Shown here: positions 24,354-36,905 of the stretch, in pieces
Numbering within the stretch: position 1 is the stretch's first letter
Layout of the letters: the number at the start of each line of letters is the position of its first letter
Assembly (NCBI RefSeq): GCF_009389715.1
Contig: NC_052394.1
Span: 20,834,899-20,898,898 of the forward strand
Reading direction: 5' to 3'
DNA: 64,000 bases
From: Phoenix dactylifera
Taxonomy: Eukaryota > Streptophyta > Magnoliopsida > Arecales > Arecaceae
Translations under genes and position numbers: made by a program
The notes under the pieces: generated by a model
The model's input: the letters and a program-made list of their open reading frames with translations, nothing else
Databases searched by the model: none
What the model was told of the DNA's origin: nothing

Positions 24354-25808
24354 TTAATAGATGGCCACCAGTTCTGCCTCTCCTAACACACGTCCTTCAA
24401 TTGAATCCAACAGCTTATCCTTCGTTACCTGCCACGAGCATAAGCAACAAGTCAAAAAGGGGGGTTTGAATTATGCAAACAACTAGCCAAAAATTGTAAT
24501 TTTATGCTAAAAAAGTGTTGTTTGAATTAGGTTGTTCATTAAATTGTCTCAGGATAATTCTCCAAAGACTGGAACGCACACCATGGAATTGTTTTGTGAC
24601 AATTCTCTAAATACCAATATTCTACCCATATAGTCTTAAGGATTTCCCAACTATAACCAATAAACTCTTTTTGTCTTTTCTCTCGTATGGATTCTTCTTC
24701 ATCTTGGCCGCGAACGATTCATAAACTCAAGATCTAGAATAGCTGGGACAAAGATCTTTTTAATTATGTTATGATTTCTTCTTCCTCATTAATTCTTCTC
24801 TCTCTTCGGACCTAATAAGGCATACTGTCAGACGAGGAGTTGAAACGATTTTTTTTTCTTCTTTTTAATCACAATGCTCAAGTCATAGTATACAGTTCCA
24901 GTCAGATCTTCGACAAAATAATTAACACCTCTTTATTATAAAATTGCTCGAGTTTCATGCTTCCAGATCTGTGCACGTACCCATACCTCGCACAGTAAAA
25001 AAAATTACGCTACAAAGATTTCACTTCATAGGCACAGATTTTGATGCACATCAACGGACTAAAATGTCTTCAAAATGCAACTCCATCACAAAAGATTCAT
25101 TAAAAAGAAGAAAAGGAAAATCTAACAGCGCATGCAAGGGTTGCCCGATGGATATATCATCATAATGACAAGTATTGTAAAAACTATTTGCAACTTATCC
25201 ATGATGGGAAATAATTAATAAGCACAATCTATAACAGATGGTGGAACGGAAATAAATGGTAGATAAAAAAAAAAAAGCAACGTCCCAATTAAGTAACAAT
25301 ACTTGAGATGGTTCAACGCCCCGCCGTCCTAAGAGGACTTAAATAAATGGGAAGGTCTTTGGATTTAGAAATAGAGATAAACCTTGTTGCCGAGATGGAC
25401 CAGGTCGTCGAGGGCATAGAGCTTGAACCGGAAATGGTGGCCGGCCGAGGGTGGCTTGGAACCACGCCACCCGGGGAGCTTGAAGTCGTTGGTGCCTTCC
25501 TTGATGCCGGCGTAGTCGCCGCCGACTTCCTCCTCCTTGCCGGAGAAGCCCTCAGGAAGGCCCTTCACGGAGGGAGGGATGTTGACCACCACCCAGTGGG
25601 TCCAAGGGACGATGGGGCCCGAGGGGTCGGGGGCGTCCACGTCCTCGACCACGAGGGCCAGAGATTTGGTCCCCTCCGGAACCCCGTACCACTCCACCGG
25701 CGGCGAGATGTCCTTCCGGGCGCCCTGGCCGTCGCGGGTGTACTTCCGGGGGAGCCGGCCCTCGTGGTCGATGCATGGGGAAACAAGCTTCAACGTATCT
25801 TGTGCCAT
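24354..25808 (-). CDS. PEBP-like protein of the YbhB/YbcL type (two exons)
   Basis: Phosphatidylethanolamine-binding-protein fold, of the bacterial-type YbhB branch kept in plants; it is not the FT/TFL1 branch. The minus-strand exons are 25808-25383 and 24428-24354, separated by a 954-bp GT-AG intron; the total is 166 residues. It begins MAQDTLKLVSPCIDHEGRLP. The ligand-site signature is clear: SLALVVEDVDAPDP and WTHWVVVNIPPSVKGLPEG, followed by PPSAGHHFRFKLYALDD. The short exon 2 gives VTKDKLLDSIEGRVLGEAEL, matching the family C-terminus. No frame problem is seen. Exon 1 is much more GC-rich than exon 2. The biochemical role in plants is poorly defined, so I infer none beyond the fold. Confidence 0.9.
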
Positions 25809-26184
25809 TCTCAGCTTACTTTGCCTTCTCTTTCTTGGTAACGCAAAGAGAAGTCTTTGATGAGAATTTTTTGGGAGAGGTTTGAGGGTTTCTCCTTCCT
25901 TCCTCCTGTTCTGGAGGTCTCTAGCGTGGTGTTAGCGGGACACTTGGCGTTTGATGGTGGTGTTAGTGGGACACGTGGCGATGGGTCTTGGACATGTGTC
26001 GAACCTGCCGGGTTTGGGGTTGGAGGTGTTTTAGAGTTGAGCCGATCATGGGCCGGGGTGTAAAATTGAATATTTTTAGTGTCTAAGCCCAGCCCAGGAT
26101 CAACTTTATGCTGGAGACGTTGGAAATTGTTATGTCGTGTCCTATCAGTCTTTTCCTTATTCACGCCAACTGGTCTCCCCCAAC

Positions 26185-26197
<13 letters not shown>

Positions 26198-26258
<61 letters not shown>
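26198..26258. repeat. (TA)n microsatellite
   Basis: About 60 bases of nearly pure TA repeat, interrupted once by AAA, roughly 390 bp upstream of the PEBP-like gene start. Confidence 0.9.
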
Positions 26259-26261
<3 letters not shown>

Positions 26262-28519
26262 TAAGAATTATTTACAACTAAGATTATAGTGAGTTTGCAC
26301 TAACCAATTTTCTTATTTACGTATCTGCTCGATGCGAGAATTGGGCATTGCCACTAGCAATATAGAAGAGTTAGTGAGAGTTAAATGGAGTTAGATCATG
26401 TGCACCATGTCAACATTTCTCGACCCAAAGGTAGGAAAAGCGTGACGGTCTATTAATTTGAAATAATTTATTAGTTTGGAAAGACTAATGATGAATTATT
26501 TTTTTCTTCTAAAAGGCTCTATAGGTAATTAGCTACGGAATAGGTAGCCTTATCCTAAATATTTATTCCTAGATTATCTGGTCGTTAAGGGTTTTACCAG
26601 CTTGATATGTTGTATCTTTACCGCAGAAATTATTAAGCTATAAAAGCACATTGTTATGTGATCCTCTTGCACCTTAGGGACTTCTCGTTGCACAAATCTT
26701 TGCAACTATTTTGTCTACGTTGTGTATTGTTTTGCATGGTGCGACTCATGCTTGGCTTAAGGTGCCACTATCGCTATGTACGGCGCAGTCACCAAACCTT
26801 AAAAATACACCAAATCATGTAGGTCTAGAGAAAACAGTCTTTAGTTCTGATCTGCTCCTCAACCTGGCATAGATTAACAAATTCAGTGAAATTACTCAAA
26901 TATTACTTACTGTTATACTTTCTATAATTTCTCCTTAGCATTGGAGAGTCTAATTTTAGAGCCCAGCATCTATCAATGACGGCGATTGACCACCATACAC
27001 ATACAGACTTAATTCGTAATCTATTTGCATATATATGTTGACAATAACTTTTTAACTAAGCTGGTTGGCACTCTTATATTAAGAGCTTTTCCTTGTAGGA
27101 GGTTCAGGAATCTTCATCCAAATCCATGATTGAGAACCGTATAGGGAATAAATAGCATACTCCGCAAATCAACAAACATGAAGATAGAAATAAGCATATG
27201 TAAGCTTCATAAATAGGAGCCGTGCCCCATATTGCCCATCGCATAAAAGAGATTAGAAGAGATTATATCCCTTTTTATTCTTATCCCAAGGCATGCTTAG
27301 GCAACGGCCGGCAGCTTAAAGACCGAGCTAGCTTAGCGTGGCCCAGTTACAAATCCTTCATAATAAAATAGTATTGATGTACGACCTGCACTTGTACGTC
27401 ACACAGCTCCCAGTTCCTTGGAATTAATGTGCTTCGAGCACTAGGGTATGGCGCATGGAACACTAGCATCTTGAGATAATTCGATCCAGGATTTACATCA
27501 TGACATTCTTGTTCTATGATGAGAACAAATGTTCGATGACTTAAGATCTTTGAAAGGCCATTGTAATAATAAATAGGGCCATGGTTTGGCTTACTGACAT
27601 CTTTGGTGCCTTAAATCGAATGCACATCCTTAGACACCGAGTTTTCACAAAAGAATTTTTCAACAAAAAAGAAAAGAAAAGAGATTTCTACAAGGGACAA
27701 ATCTTTAATATCCAGATATGCAAAGGATCTATTCCAATATTTTGATTTTAACTACTTCATACTGTATTTCTGAAAAAGAAAAAAGAAACTTCTTTAGTTC
27801 TTTTACAGCGAATCACAGTTTTTTTATTTAATATCGTCCGCATATCTAGCATGAGAATACCAGCTTTATAAGAAACAGGGAAGAAAACAAAGGAAGCATC
27901 TGTAACAGCTGCAGATGTGAGGATAGAAATCGAAGAGCGCATCCTCGACAGGACGCCGGGGATCCGCTTTGGGTTCGATGAAAAGCACCCCGGTGTCAGG
28001 AGCTAGTCTGGAATCTCAAGAGTAAAGAAACATGGAGGAAAAAAAAAGACCTAGAACAGTCGATTAATATGAGTCTTGATGCCCCCATGCCACCCGGCAT
28101 TCATATTCTACGTGCCCTGAGGTTCTACGTACCCATGCCACCTTGAATACTATTTGCAACGATGGCTGTTGTAGTGACATCAGAGGCGCTCCGCTCCTTT
28201 AATTATACATGCATTGATGCAATGTATATTTAAATTTACAGCCACTATTAGATATCATCTGTTATCATAGTTATTATATAAAATTACCAGTATCCAACCA
28301 ATTTTTTTTTTCTTAATATAGAGCGGATCCATATATTAGTTTAATACGATATTTCGTCATATAATATGATTCAAATCAATAACAACATTACTTCCTCTCA
28401 TGATTTTGGAATGTACTTCATTTCATTTATCAACGAAATGTTGCATCAGATTTTCACTATTTTGCTTAATATGATTGCTTTGTCCTAACTTTTTCACCAT
28501 AGCATCATTATAATTTACA

Positions 28520-30590
28520 ATAACTATCGCACCCCAAATCCGGCCCGTGACATGGCCGTGGCTGCTACAAGCCATTGCCATAATAACACGAAGCTACATT
28601 TACATTTCATATCAAAAATGACTTTTTAATCATAAAATGTTTATCAACAAGGAACGATACAGAGCTCTAAACATTTGAACATTTCAAATTTTTTTTTTCC
28701 CCAAACCCTAAAGAACATCAAGCTTTCTACTCCTAGCATTCTTATTTACCTGAAAGAAAATAAAAAAAGTTATGTAAGCTATGCGGCTTCAGTAAGTTAC
28801 CATGCACTATCTTACTGGATCAAGCATACAATTCTTCATGCCAATGCATTATTTAAAGAAGATTACAATTATACAAAGTAAAGCATTTCATATACCTATA
28901 TATCCAAATCAGGCATAAAGCAATGCATGCCTAATTAAGTAAGTTTATAAATATGGATATGCATTATAAAATTCTGTCATTATTTCATGCTATGAAAATC
29001 ATGCTCTCAAATAAAGTGTAGCTATGGCCATTATTATCCCGTGACAAAGCTATAATCTTTACCAACTACTATTATCCGTTGGCAAGATCATATGCCAGCT
29101 ATTATTACCTGCTGGCAGGGTCATATGCCAACTACTATTACCTGCTGGCAGGATCATATGCCAACTACTATTACCTGTTGGCAGGATCATATGCCGAGCT
29201 ATTATTACTCGCTAGCGAGAGTCGTACCTAGCAATCTGAGAGTTTATAAATCATTTCATAATTTTCGTAAACCATACTTCGCATTAGATTGAAAGATGAA
29301 TAATGACATCATTTTGTGCAAAATCCATAATCACGCTACAAACTTCATTTTATTCAATTTTTCTACATCATCATAATTCATGTATACACAATATAGTATT
29401 CATGAAAGATGCCATTTAGCCAAATCATGCAACATTTGCTAACATAAGCTTATTCCTAAAATTTATGAAAATGCAACATTTTTTTTCTTTTTTTTAATAT
29501 ATTTTTCTTCTCTCATCTTCTTCCCTCTCCTTCTACTTCCTCTACCCCACCTCAGTTGGGAACAGAACAAACCTTGACTCTCCACTACAGTCCAGTCCAT
29601 CCACAACTTCAGCTTGAGATTCGTACTCTCCAATCTCGACTGACCACAGGTCTCAAGGCTCACCTTCGGAAGAATCGCTCCTAAGGTCGAAAAAAAAGGC
29701 AAAAACAAAGAGAGAGACAAAAACAAAAAAAGCAAAAAAAAATCAGAAAAAGAATTACTCAAATCCCGGTTCATCCATCTGCAACCGTCGTGCCCATCTG
29801 AAGTGCTGATCTCCAATATCTACGCCCTTCGATCGCTCCTGTTCCTTGGGCTTAGCTCTGCCCTTCGATGGTAGAGTTCTCGTCGTCGGCTCGCTCATCG
29901 AACTCCGCCCCTTCGCCGCTCGATTGGATACCCGAACCCACCTCCCTACCTCTTACAACACATCTACAACACCATCCAGATGAAGGTTGTTGCTCTCCTC
30001 GACGACCCCAATGAAAAGCACTGCACTGCCGTCGTCCCCCTCTCTCCACCGAGAGGTGCCGCGCAAGATTCGAAGCCCTGACGACTCCTCCACAATCAAC
30101 ACCAGTAGCAGAAGTCCAGGCCGTCCTCGGCTCGGGCCCTTCTTCGTCATCCCTTTCTGTCGTCACCGAAGTCATCGCCGTCTCTGGCCCAAACTCTGCC
30201 ACTATTCGCTGGTTACCGCTGAGGGGCGTGCCACCTAGGCGCTAGGGCTTCAATTTGGAGCATCACGTGGAAGAAAGCCCTAGCAAATCTGGGTTCAAAA
30301 ACCAGATTCGATCCGCAAGATACGATACAGATTGGTATGAAGCCTTAGCGGATCCAGGTTTAGAATCCCAAGATCCGACCCATGGACCCAAATATGAGCC
30401 GTTTGTTTGGTGTGTGTCACGTCACCAGTGCTGCTGCATCATGATTCTAGTTAGCAGCTTACATCACCATCACTTAGCCAACCTCAAACATCAGCATAGG
30501 CATGCAAAATGTCATGGTCATACTCCATATGTGGCACTTAATTGCCACGTTAGCATAGGAATTTATTCTGGCTAATTTCGACATGATGAT
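28520..30590. repeat. Possible LTR-retroelement-derived block, family unclear
   Basis: It starts with a TCGCACCCCAAATCCGGCCC phrase, a kind of sequence often seen at the edge of plant LTR elements, and continues through a 33-bp minisatellite and a polypyrimidine stretch into moderately GC-rich DNA. No paired LTR or coding domain was found, so the assignment is weak and the edges are guesses. Confidence 0.25.
29081..29213 (+). repeat. 33-bp minisatellite, four copies
   Basis: Four adjoining units of the form GGCAGGATCATATGCCAACT plus ACTATTACCTGCT run at 29081-29113, 29114-29146, 29147-29179 and 29180-29213. Degenerate related units precede them from about 29018. Each unit holds the short palindrome GGCATATGATCC/GGATCATATGCC. 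Because 33 is a multiple of three, an open frame runs through it; I do not regard that as a gene. Confidence 0.85.
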
Positions 30591-32609
30591 TTTATTTTTG
30601 ATACCATATTTACTGGCCAATCTCTATAGTAAGTTCTTTATATCTAAAAAAGTAAAATAATGGTCCAAAGTACTCTTAGTAGGAGTAATAACTTTCTGTT
30701 TGAAAGCTTAATGGTTATTTCTTTTTAGATTAGATAATCAGCAAATTATTTGAGTACGAGTTTAATTTTATTCTTTCTTCTAAAAAATTTATATTCTTAT
30801 GTCTAACCTTCAAGGCGGTTGTCTAATGTGGCCTTGGCTGCCGCATTACTGGATTTACACGTTTCTGCAGTTCGTGATACCATGCATTGCATAGGGTCGG
30901 GACGTGGCATGCATCAAAATGCTTTGTAACCGGCGTGCACCAGCCACGACAGAAGCCATTACGTTCGAACAGAGAGGATCGATTATTCATCATGACCGTC
31001 TATGATTGATGCAACAATCGTGATTAAAATCGGTCCACCAGCAAGCGGATTCATGCACGTAGCAGCAATCTCTACCGGGTTGGCCTGTTTCAAGTAAATG
31101 TACTGTATATATAATTACCAAGGCCTAATGAAAGGAAGTGTATGGAACTTTAAATGGCTGTATACCCCCACCATCCTTGACCATTTATTTTCCTCGTCTA
31201 CTATTTAAATTGAAAAGTCTATAAAGTTTGGACTACATCGAATGATCTTTCCTTTTACCCCACTAGATCGGCTTCATTCTATTGAATTCGTCCCCGCATT
31301 ATACTTCTTATCACGATTATCTTGACAAGAACTGGTGCAATCTTTTATTAAATGCATCATCTATTTAAAGTCTATAAGTTTTTTGCCCTCGGCCGTTAGT
31401 GGGACTTAGCAGCTCACCAGTCACACAAACCTATCAAATACTGCGAATCCTTCACTTGAAAGGACTTCTTGTTCCCAATTCCTGTCAACCACATTGGGAG
31501 TAGCCCTCGCATGGGAAGAGATGGCCGACCAATCAAAGGCCAGAGAAACGCCCAAGCTGGTTGTTTTGTCACGGGACACCACCTCATGCAAGATTTTTTT
31601 TTCTTCTGGCATTTTTTTTAAACGATATTTCATATGGCCTAACGGAAGCACATCCAGCCACATCAAAAAAAAAAAATAAATAAAGAGTGCAAAATAAAAG
31701 ATATGTCTCCTATAAATATCCATATAATCTCTTCGGAGTGCCGGACAATAAATGAGGCGATCCCGATCTGCTGCACTGTTTCGCCTCTCAAAATACATGC
31801 AGTGCCTGAAAGTCGGTCAGCTCCTAAGCCAATCTACGGATACCACATATAAAAAAATGATCATTGCACCGTATTTGTTCACTTCTCGACTCAGTCGATC
31901 GCCACAGAAGAGTCCCCTTCAAGGTATAACGCTCAGCACCAAATATCCGCTTCGCATAGGAAATCCTCTTACAAGCTGCCTGCAGTTCCGTCCCAACTGC
32001 AGTAAGTCCAGATATGCGGCGTCATCAGCTACTATTCATCTTGTCAAGATGATCTTTGATCATAAAAGCCAACATCTTCATACACTTTATCCACCGACTT
32101 CTGCCTTTTTGGTAGATATGCATGTTCTCACCCCAGCCCGTGATGACGATCGTTAAGACCGGAAACAGGGGTTGGTGACAACTTCACTCTTAAATTTCAT
32201 GAACGGAGAAGAAAAAGAAGATGATAGGTCTGGGAAATGTAAGAGTGCAGTTGTCACCAACCAAGTTGTGGTCCCCTTGATATTTCTACCTTGATAACCC
32301 GGCCAAGCCCAGATCCACTCCTCTGTTGGGTGGCACGCAGCATCTTCCCTCTTTCAGCCAATCCCCCAAACTCCACCAATTCCTTCAAAGCCACAAACTT
32401 TTTGGCTCTGGCTCTGGCTCTGGCTCCTGTCCCTTTGTGGGCTTGAGGGACCTTCTATGCTTTCACTTGCTGTAGCTGTCGAGGCTAAGCGCCGGAGAGG
32501 ATATAGGCCAAGACCATGACACTCTCAGCCCTCATCGGCCCCATCTACAGTCCACCCCTACCAAACTAAAATTGACACCCCCTGCACCACCACTCCCAGC
32601 AGCACCAAC

Positions 32610-33061
32610 ATGGCAGCCCAGGCGGCCAGCGACACTTTCCACTGGCGGTATGATGATCTCGATGACAAGAACTTTCAAATCCACGGCCTGAGCCGCCTCC
32701 TCCTCCTCGTAATTTTCTCCGTCCTGGTTTTCCTTACCCTCCTCTGCTTGTACATCAGGTGGGCCTGCGGCTACCACCGGTGGACAACGGCAACGGGGAC
32801 GGGGGAGTTATCCTCTGAGGCTGGCCTTGCCACGGCCACCAGGCCTTGATGCGGAGACCCCTGGGTAGCTTCCCGGTGCACTTACACCAGCGATCGTCAT
32901 CGGGCGACGAGGCCCAGTGCTCCATATGCCTCAGCTTCTTGATAGAGGGAGAGAAGGTTAAGGTGCTGCCAAGCTGTAGCCATCCATTCCATCCGGAGTG
33001 CATCGATGAATGGCTGAAGGCTCATTCGAACTGCCCGCTATGTAGGGCTTCTCTTGGGTGA
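32610..33061 (+). CDS. ATL: ATL-family RING-H2 E3 ubiquitin ligase (frame interrupted)
   Basis: Membrane-anchored RING-H2 ubiquitin ligase. The N-terminus has one hydrophobic segment (LLLLVIFSVLVFLTLLCLYI, residues about 30-50), as in ATLs. The C-terminal half has the GLD-type motif, then a full RING-H2: CSIC, 15 residues, CSHPFHPEC, 10 residues, CPLC, with the tryptophan in IDEWL. The two halves lie in different frames. The first ends at a stop at 32847-32849, and the second runs open to 33061. Two one-base shifts within 20 bases explain the break: near 32841-32845, and one extra C in the run 32858-32861. With these the product is about 149 residues from a single exon, the normal ATL architecture. 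Start chosen at 32610 because it places the membrane segment near the N-terminus. Confidence 0.82.
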
Positions 33062-34794
33062 TCGACGGCAGAGCCGGTGGCCGTCGTTTGAGAAGAAGAT
33101 AGGCTGAGAATGGGGTTTGAGTCTGTGGATAAGAGAGTGCATGTCTTTTTATATTTTCTTCTCTATTTCTTTTCTTTTTTTTTCTTTTTTTGGGAGCTAT
33201 GGGCGTGGAACAGGAAGAGGCTGGCGGTGGAATCCATGGAGAGATGGTGGCTTTTGGGTGTCTGCCATGGAGGGGGCCCGAGGCACGGACAGTATCGACA
33301 TTTTGTCTCTACTGTTGCTTTTGGCTTTTTGGACCTCGATACATTCATCTTTTCTTTTTTCTGAGCGTTGTGTCGCTTGGGGTTGATCTGATTCTCTTAT
33401 GTCTTCATTAGATCGGGAGAGATGGATGTTTGGTAGGATCTGTCTTTAGGATTTGTTATTTAACAAAAAGAGGATTACAGTTCGATCTACTGTCAGATGA
33501 CCGATTGGAAATTACTTCCCATTGTCCTTTTCTCTCTCCGCGGGTGATATCTCGAAAGCTCGGACTGGATTCTTGATGATAAATACAAATTAATGGGCCC
33601 ATATCATAAGGACCTCCTTAATGAGCACTGCTAGCTCTTTTTGCCTTTATTACGTGCTTCTTCCAGAGTAGACCAACCCGACCAAGAATCTGGTCATCCG
33701 GTCAGTGGTTCGTTGACCATGTCAACCAGTTTGACCAAAATATTTTTGAAAATAAAATATAAAAATTACTAACAATATTTATATTTAAAAATTATGTGTT
33801 ATTGTTGATGTATTATCTACGTAGGATGAGACTTAGTATGCTTTGGAGCGAACCCTGATCGATGTCGAAGAAAGACCAATGGGAGTCAGCCATATGAACA
33901 GTAAAGGTATTTGGATTGTATCCAACTGGTATCCGCTAACAATTAAGCCTATAATTGTGCATAGTTCAACCGCACAGCCATAACAAGCGAGCTGTTACCA
34001 AGCAATGGCATGTCTATCTTACTCAGCAAACATGCATCCACCCTCGCTTATACAAAAACACCTAGGGGATCTCCAAATATATTCTTTAGGCTCACTACTT
34101 ACACGCTATTGCTTTGCTACTCTTAGACCTCCGCTGTCTGATTGAGATTTTCTCCGTTGAAACACATTTTGCTTAGTGTATTTCTTCTTTTTTGTTTGAA
34201 GTCAAACATTCAGTGTTGGAGCCTCTGTCCAAGACACTTTCCTCAACTCAGTGGGTACAAGACTCGAAGTTCACCTTTACATGACATAAGATTAAATTAC
34301 AAGGGAAAGATACTAAAACATTCTTTATAAAAGAAAGAAAAAAAATCATTTAAGCTTTGAAAGAATGAAACAAATCTTTTAATTTTGTAAAAATGACATA
34401 TATTATAGAACAAGAGCTGATGCCATGCTATAGTTTTGTTGTAGAACACATGATCTACCATTAGTAAGGTCCTACGAAACACAGATTTCATGAAAGCTAT
34501 CATCATTGTGAAATTTTGTATCCCTTAGTTTAGGAGATCTTTGTTCTAAATCACAGTTACCTGATTCATTGAATTAGGAGCCAAGTCCTAAAAGAATATA
34601 AAAGATATCATGTCAAAACTTTTCTGATAGTACTTGGTATTATATATATAGATAAAATATCATATCAAAAATGGATACCAATAAAAAAACGCATTTCTCC
34701 ATCTTTTTTTCGAGCAAACTCAAATCATTAAGAAATAGAGATCAGGAAAGATAAATCTGACTCAAACTGGGTCAACCAACTTATCATTCAACTG

Positions 34795-34915
34795 TGGTCT
34801 GAATCAGAAAAGCTGTTCGAGCCTCCGGTACACAAGAAAGCTGTTCACTTCCCTGAATCAAGAAAGCTGTTCGAGCCTCCTGTACACAAGAAAGCTGTTC
34901 GAGCCTCCTGTACAA
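34795..34915. repeat. Short tandem repeat of about 28-30 bp
   Basis: Units of the form AGAAAGCTGTTCGAGCCTCC plus TGTACACA recur about four times, one of them altered to CACTTCCCTGAATC. No function is apparent. Confidence 0.75.
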
Positions 34916-36447
34916 CCCCGCAAAGTCAGCTGTGAATACAAATATAAACCCGTCCCCGGCATTGTGTGGAATGTCCGGACCTCCCTCAATCTGCTTCAAA
35001 TAGGGTTAGTATTGGGCTTGTGCCGGTTTACGTTTGGGCCATGGATGGCCTTCTTTTAGTATGCCATCATGCCAGGTAGAATAAGTGTTGCAGGCCCGAA
35101 ACCAATAGTCCCGTTTGTTTCGGCCCTAGACGTACCTTTCTCCCATCTTTCCATCACATCTCCTCCATAAGAACCCTTGCAGCTATTATTTTAGTCTTTA
35201 GCAGAGCCACTTGGCCCTAATATGCCCAGATTCGGGCTAAGGCCTTATTCCTTGGGCTTACGGTCAACCTCAGGCTTAACCTTAGCTTCTAAATCAAGTC
35301 AAGCTTATATAATCAAGGAAAAAAAAAATCAGTCAAGATTAGGAGGACTGTTTCAAGTGCAAATCAGCCCGTTTGCAACCCTATTCTGATGGGGTTTTGG
35401 TTTATCATAGGTAAAATTTCCGATCCATGTACAAGCCATCGTGTGACTCGTAGGGATGTCCATGGCTGAGTGAACCTCTATTAATAAAGATCAATGAGGC
35501 TCACCCAAATCATTTTGGGGGTTAATGGTCATGCCTCGACCCTTCCCATCTTTGTCCTGAATAGCATTTAGCGAATGGGGCTGACTAGGCGAACGCAGGT
35601 GGAGTTCAACATGCATTGAAGCTCATGAAGTATCACACGCATGAAAAAAATTTCGCTCACACCTAACAGCTAGGGAAAAAGAGGAATGAGCCAATGGTTG
35701 CAATGTGGATTAGAGATTTATAAATAGGAACTTGATGAATGACTATGATCAACGGGTTATGGGATTTTCCAAAACTTAAGTTTGGGCATATAATTGGATC
35801 GATTTGTGAACAGTTATAAATAAAATGATGGCAATAAATGACAGACCCAATTGACTAAAAGAAGAGATCTAGCTAATCTAGACTACACAACGAAATCTCT
35901 TAACTAATTCTGGTCAGCTTTTTAGAAGGTACATGTGAGCTGCCAGGCTCAAGAAAAGTGAAAAAAGAAAAAGAAGAAAATTTCTCTGACGCAAATGCAT
36001 GCCTGCTACCGGATTTACGTTGCCCGATGTGGACGTTTACATGAACGGGAAACTTGTCATTTAAATGAGCTCTAACCAAATCATTTGAGGTTTCATCAAA
36101 TGAGATGCCCCCATAAGAGCATGAGTAATAGTTAGGTACCGACCGTATGAAGTGATTATTGGTTGGACCAAATCAACCGTTCTCTTGATGGACCTGTCCA
36201 ACCGTAAAGTAACATACAGAAAACACAAACAAAAAGCAAACCCACATAATACTTATGCATTTGTGTTTGTTAATATATAATTAGACTGTTCCATCAGCTC
36301 AACAGTGAATCTGATCCGACTAAATATTATTAGGCCTGCATGACTTATATATGTATGTACAACTAAAGGACAATATTGCGGGCAGAAAGGTGCAACCCCC
36401 CTAAAAAATGGATGGTATGGCATAGCTTGTCAACTTGCATACACAAT

Positions 36448-36905
36448 ATTTATTATAAGATTTTTATTTGCATGAATACACTTCTAAAAATTTAAATTTA
36501 CGTAAATATTTTTTTAAAATTTATATTTATTTCTGTATCCTCATAAAACACTATTTTTACACAAATGCTCCTAAATATAATGGTTCTTCTAACTCTATTA
36601 ATAAAAATCACATTTATTTTAATAAAAATAAATTAAATTTTGAAATTATTTTTTGTCCTGCGATTGTCTTATAAATGTTTCTTTTTGTGCATCTACTCAT
36701 TAAGGATATTTTAGTCATTTAAATTTTAAACTGTTAATTTTTTAACAGCATTAGATGATGTGGGTGCATATGCAAAAAGAAAAAGAAATAAAATATCAAA
36801 ATAGTATTTTATGAGGGTATATATGCAAATATCAATTTGTAAGGATATACATGCAAAATTCGATATTTAAGAAGACGTTCATGAAAAAAAAAATTATTAC
36901 ATAAT
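36448..36905. repeat. AT-rich foldback/MITE-like element
   Basis: The left part contains TTTGCATGAATACACTT and TATCCTCATAAAACACTATT. The right part contains approximate reverse complements of these: AATAGTATTTTATGAGGGTA and AAGACGTTCATG. The arms are imperfect inverted copies around a central 100-200 bp. Related sequence occurs at 47760-48530. No transposase is present. Confidence 0.5.

Larger units (their letters stand above)
25809..32609. other. Gene-poor repeat-rich region
   Basis: No gene is recognised over 6.8 kb. It contains a long TA microsatellite (26198-26258), a possible LTR-derived block with a minisatellite (28520-30590) and otherwise AT-rich DNA. Several open frames up to 134 codons (for example 31421-31798 and 31752-32156) lack family motifs and overlap on opposite strands, as chance frames do. 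The last 150 bases include a GGCTCT repeat near 32408-32430, just upstream of the ATL gene. Confidence 0.5.

Noticed and set aside
29852-30202. 116-codon minus-strand open frame
   Set aside because: No known family, overlaps a plus-strand frame of similar quality and lies in a suspected repeat.
31421-32156. Two opposite-strand open frames of 125-134 codons
   Set aside because: No motif, unfavourable composition, no splice partners.
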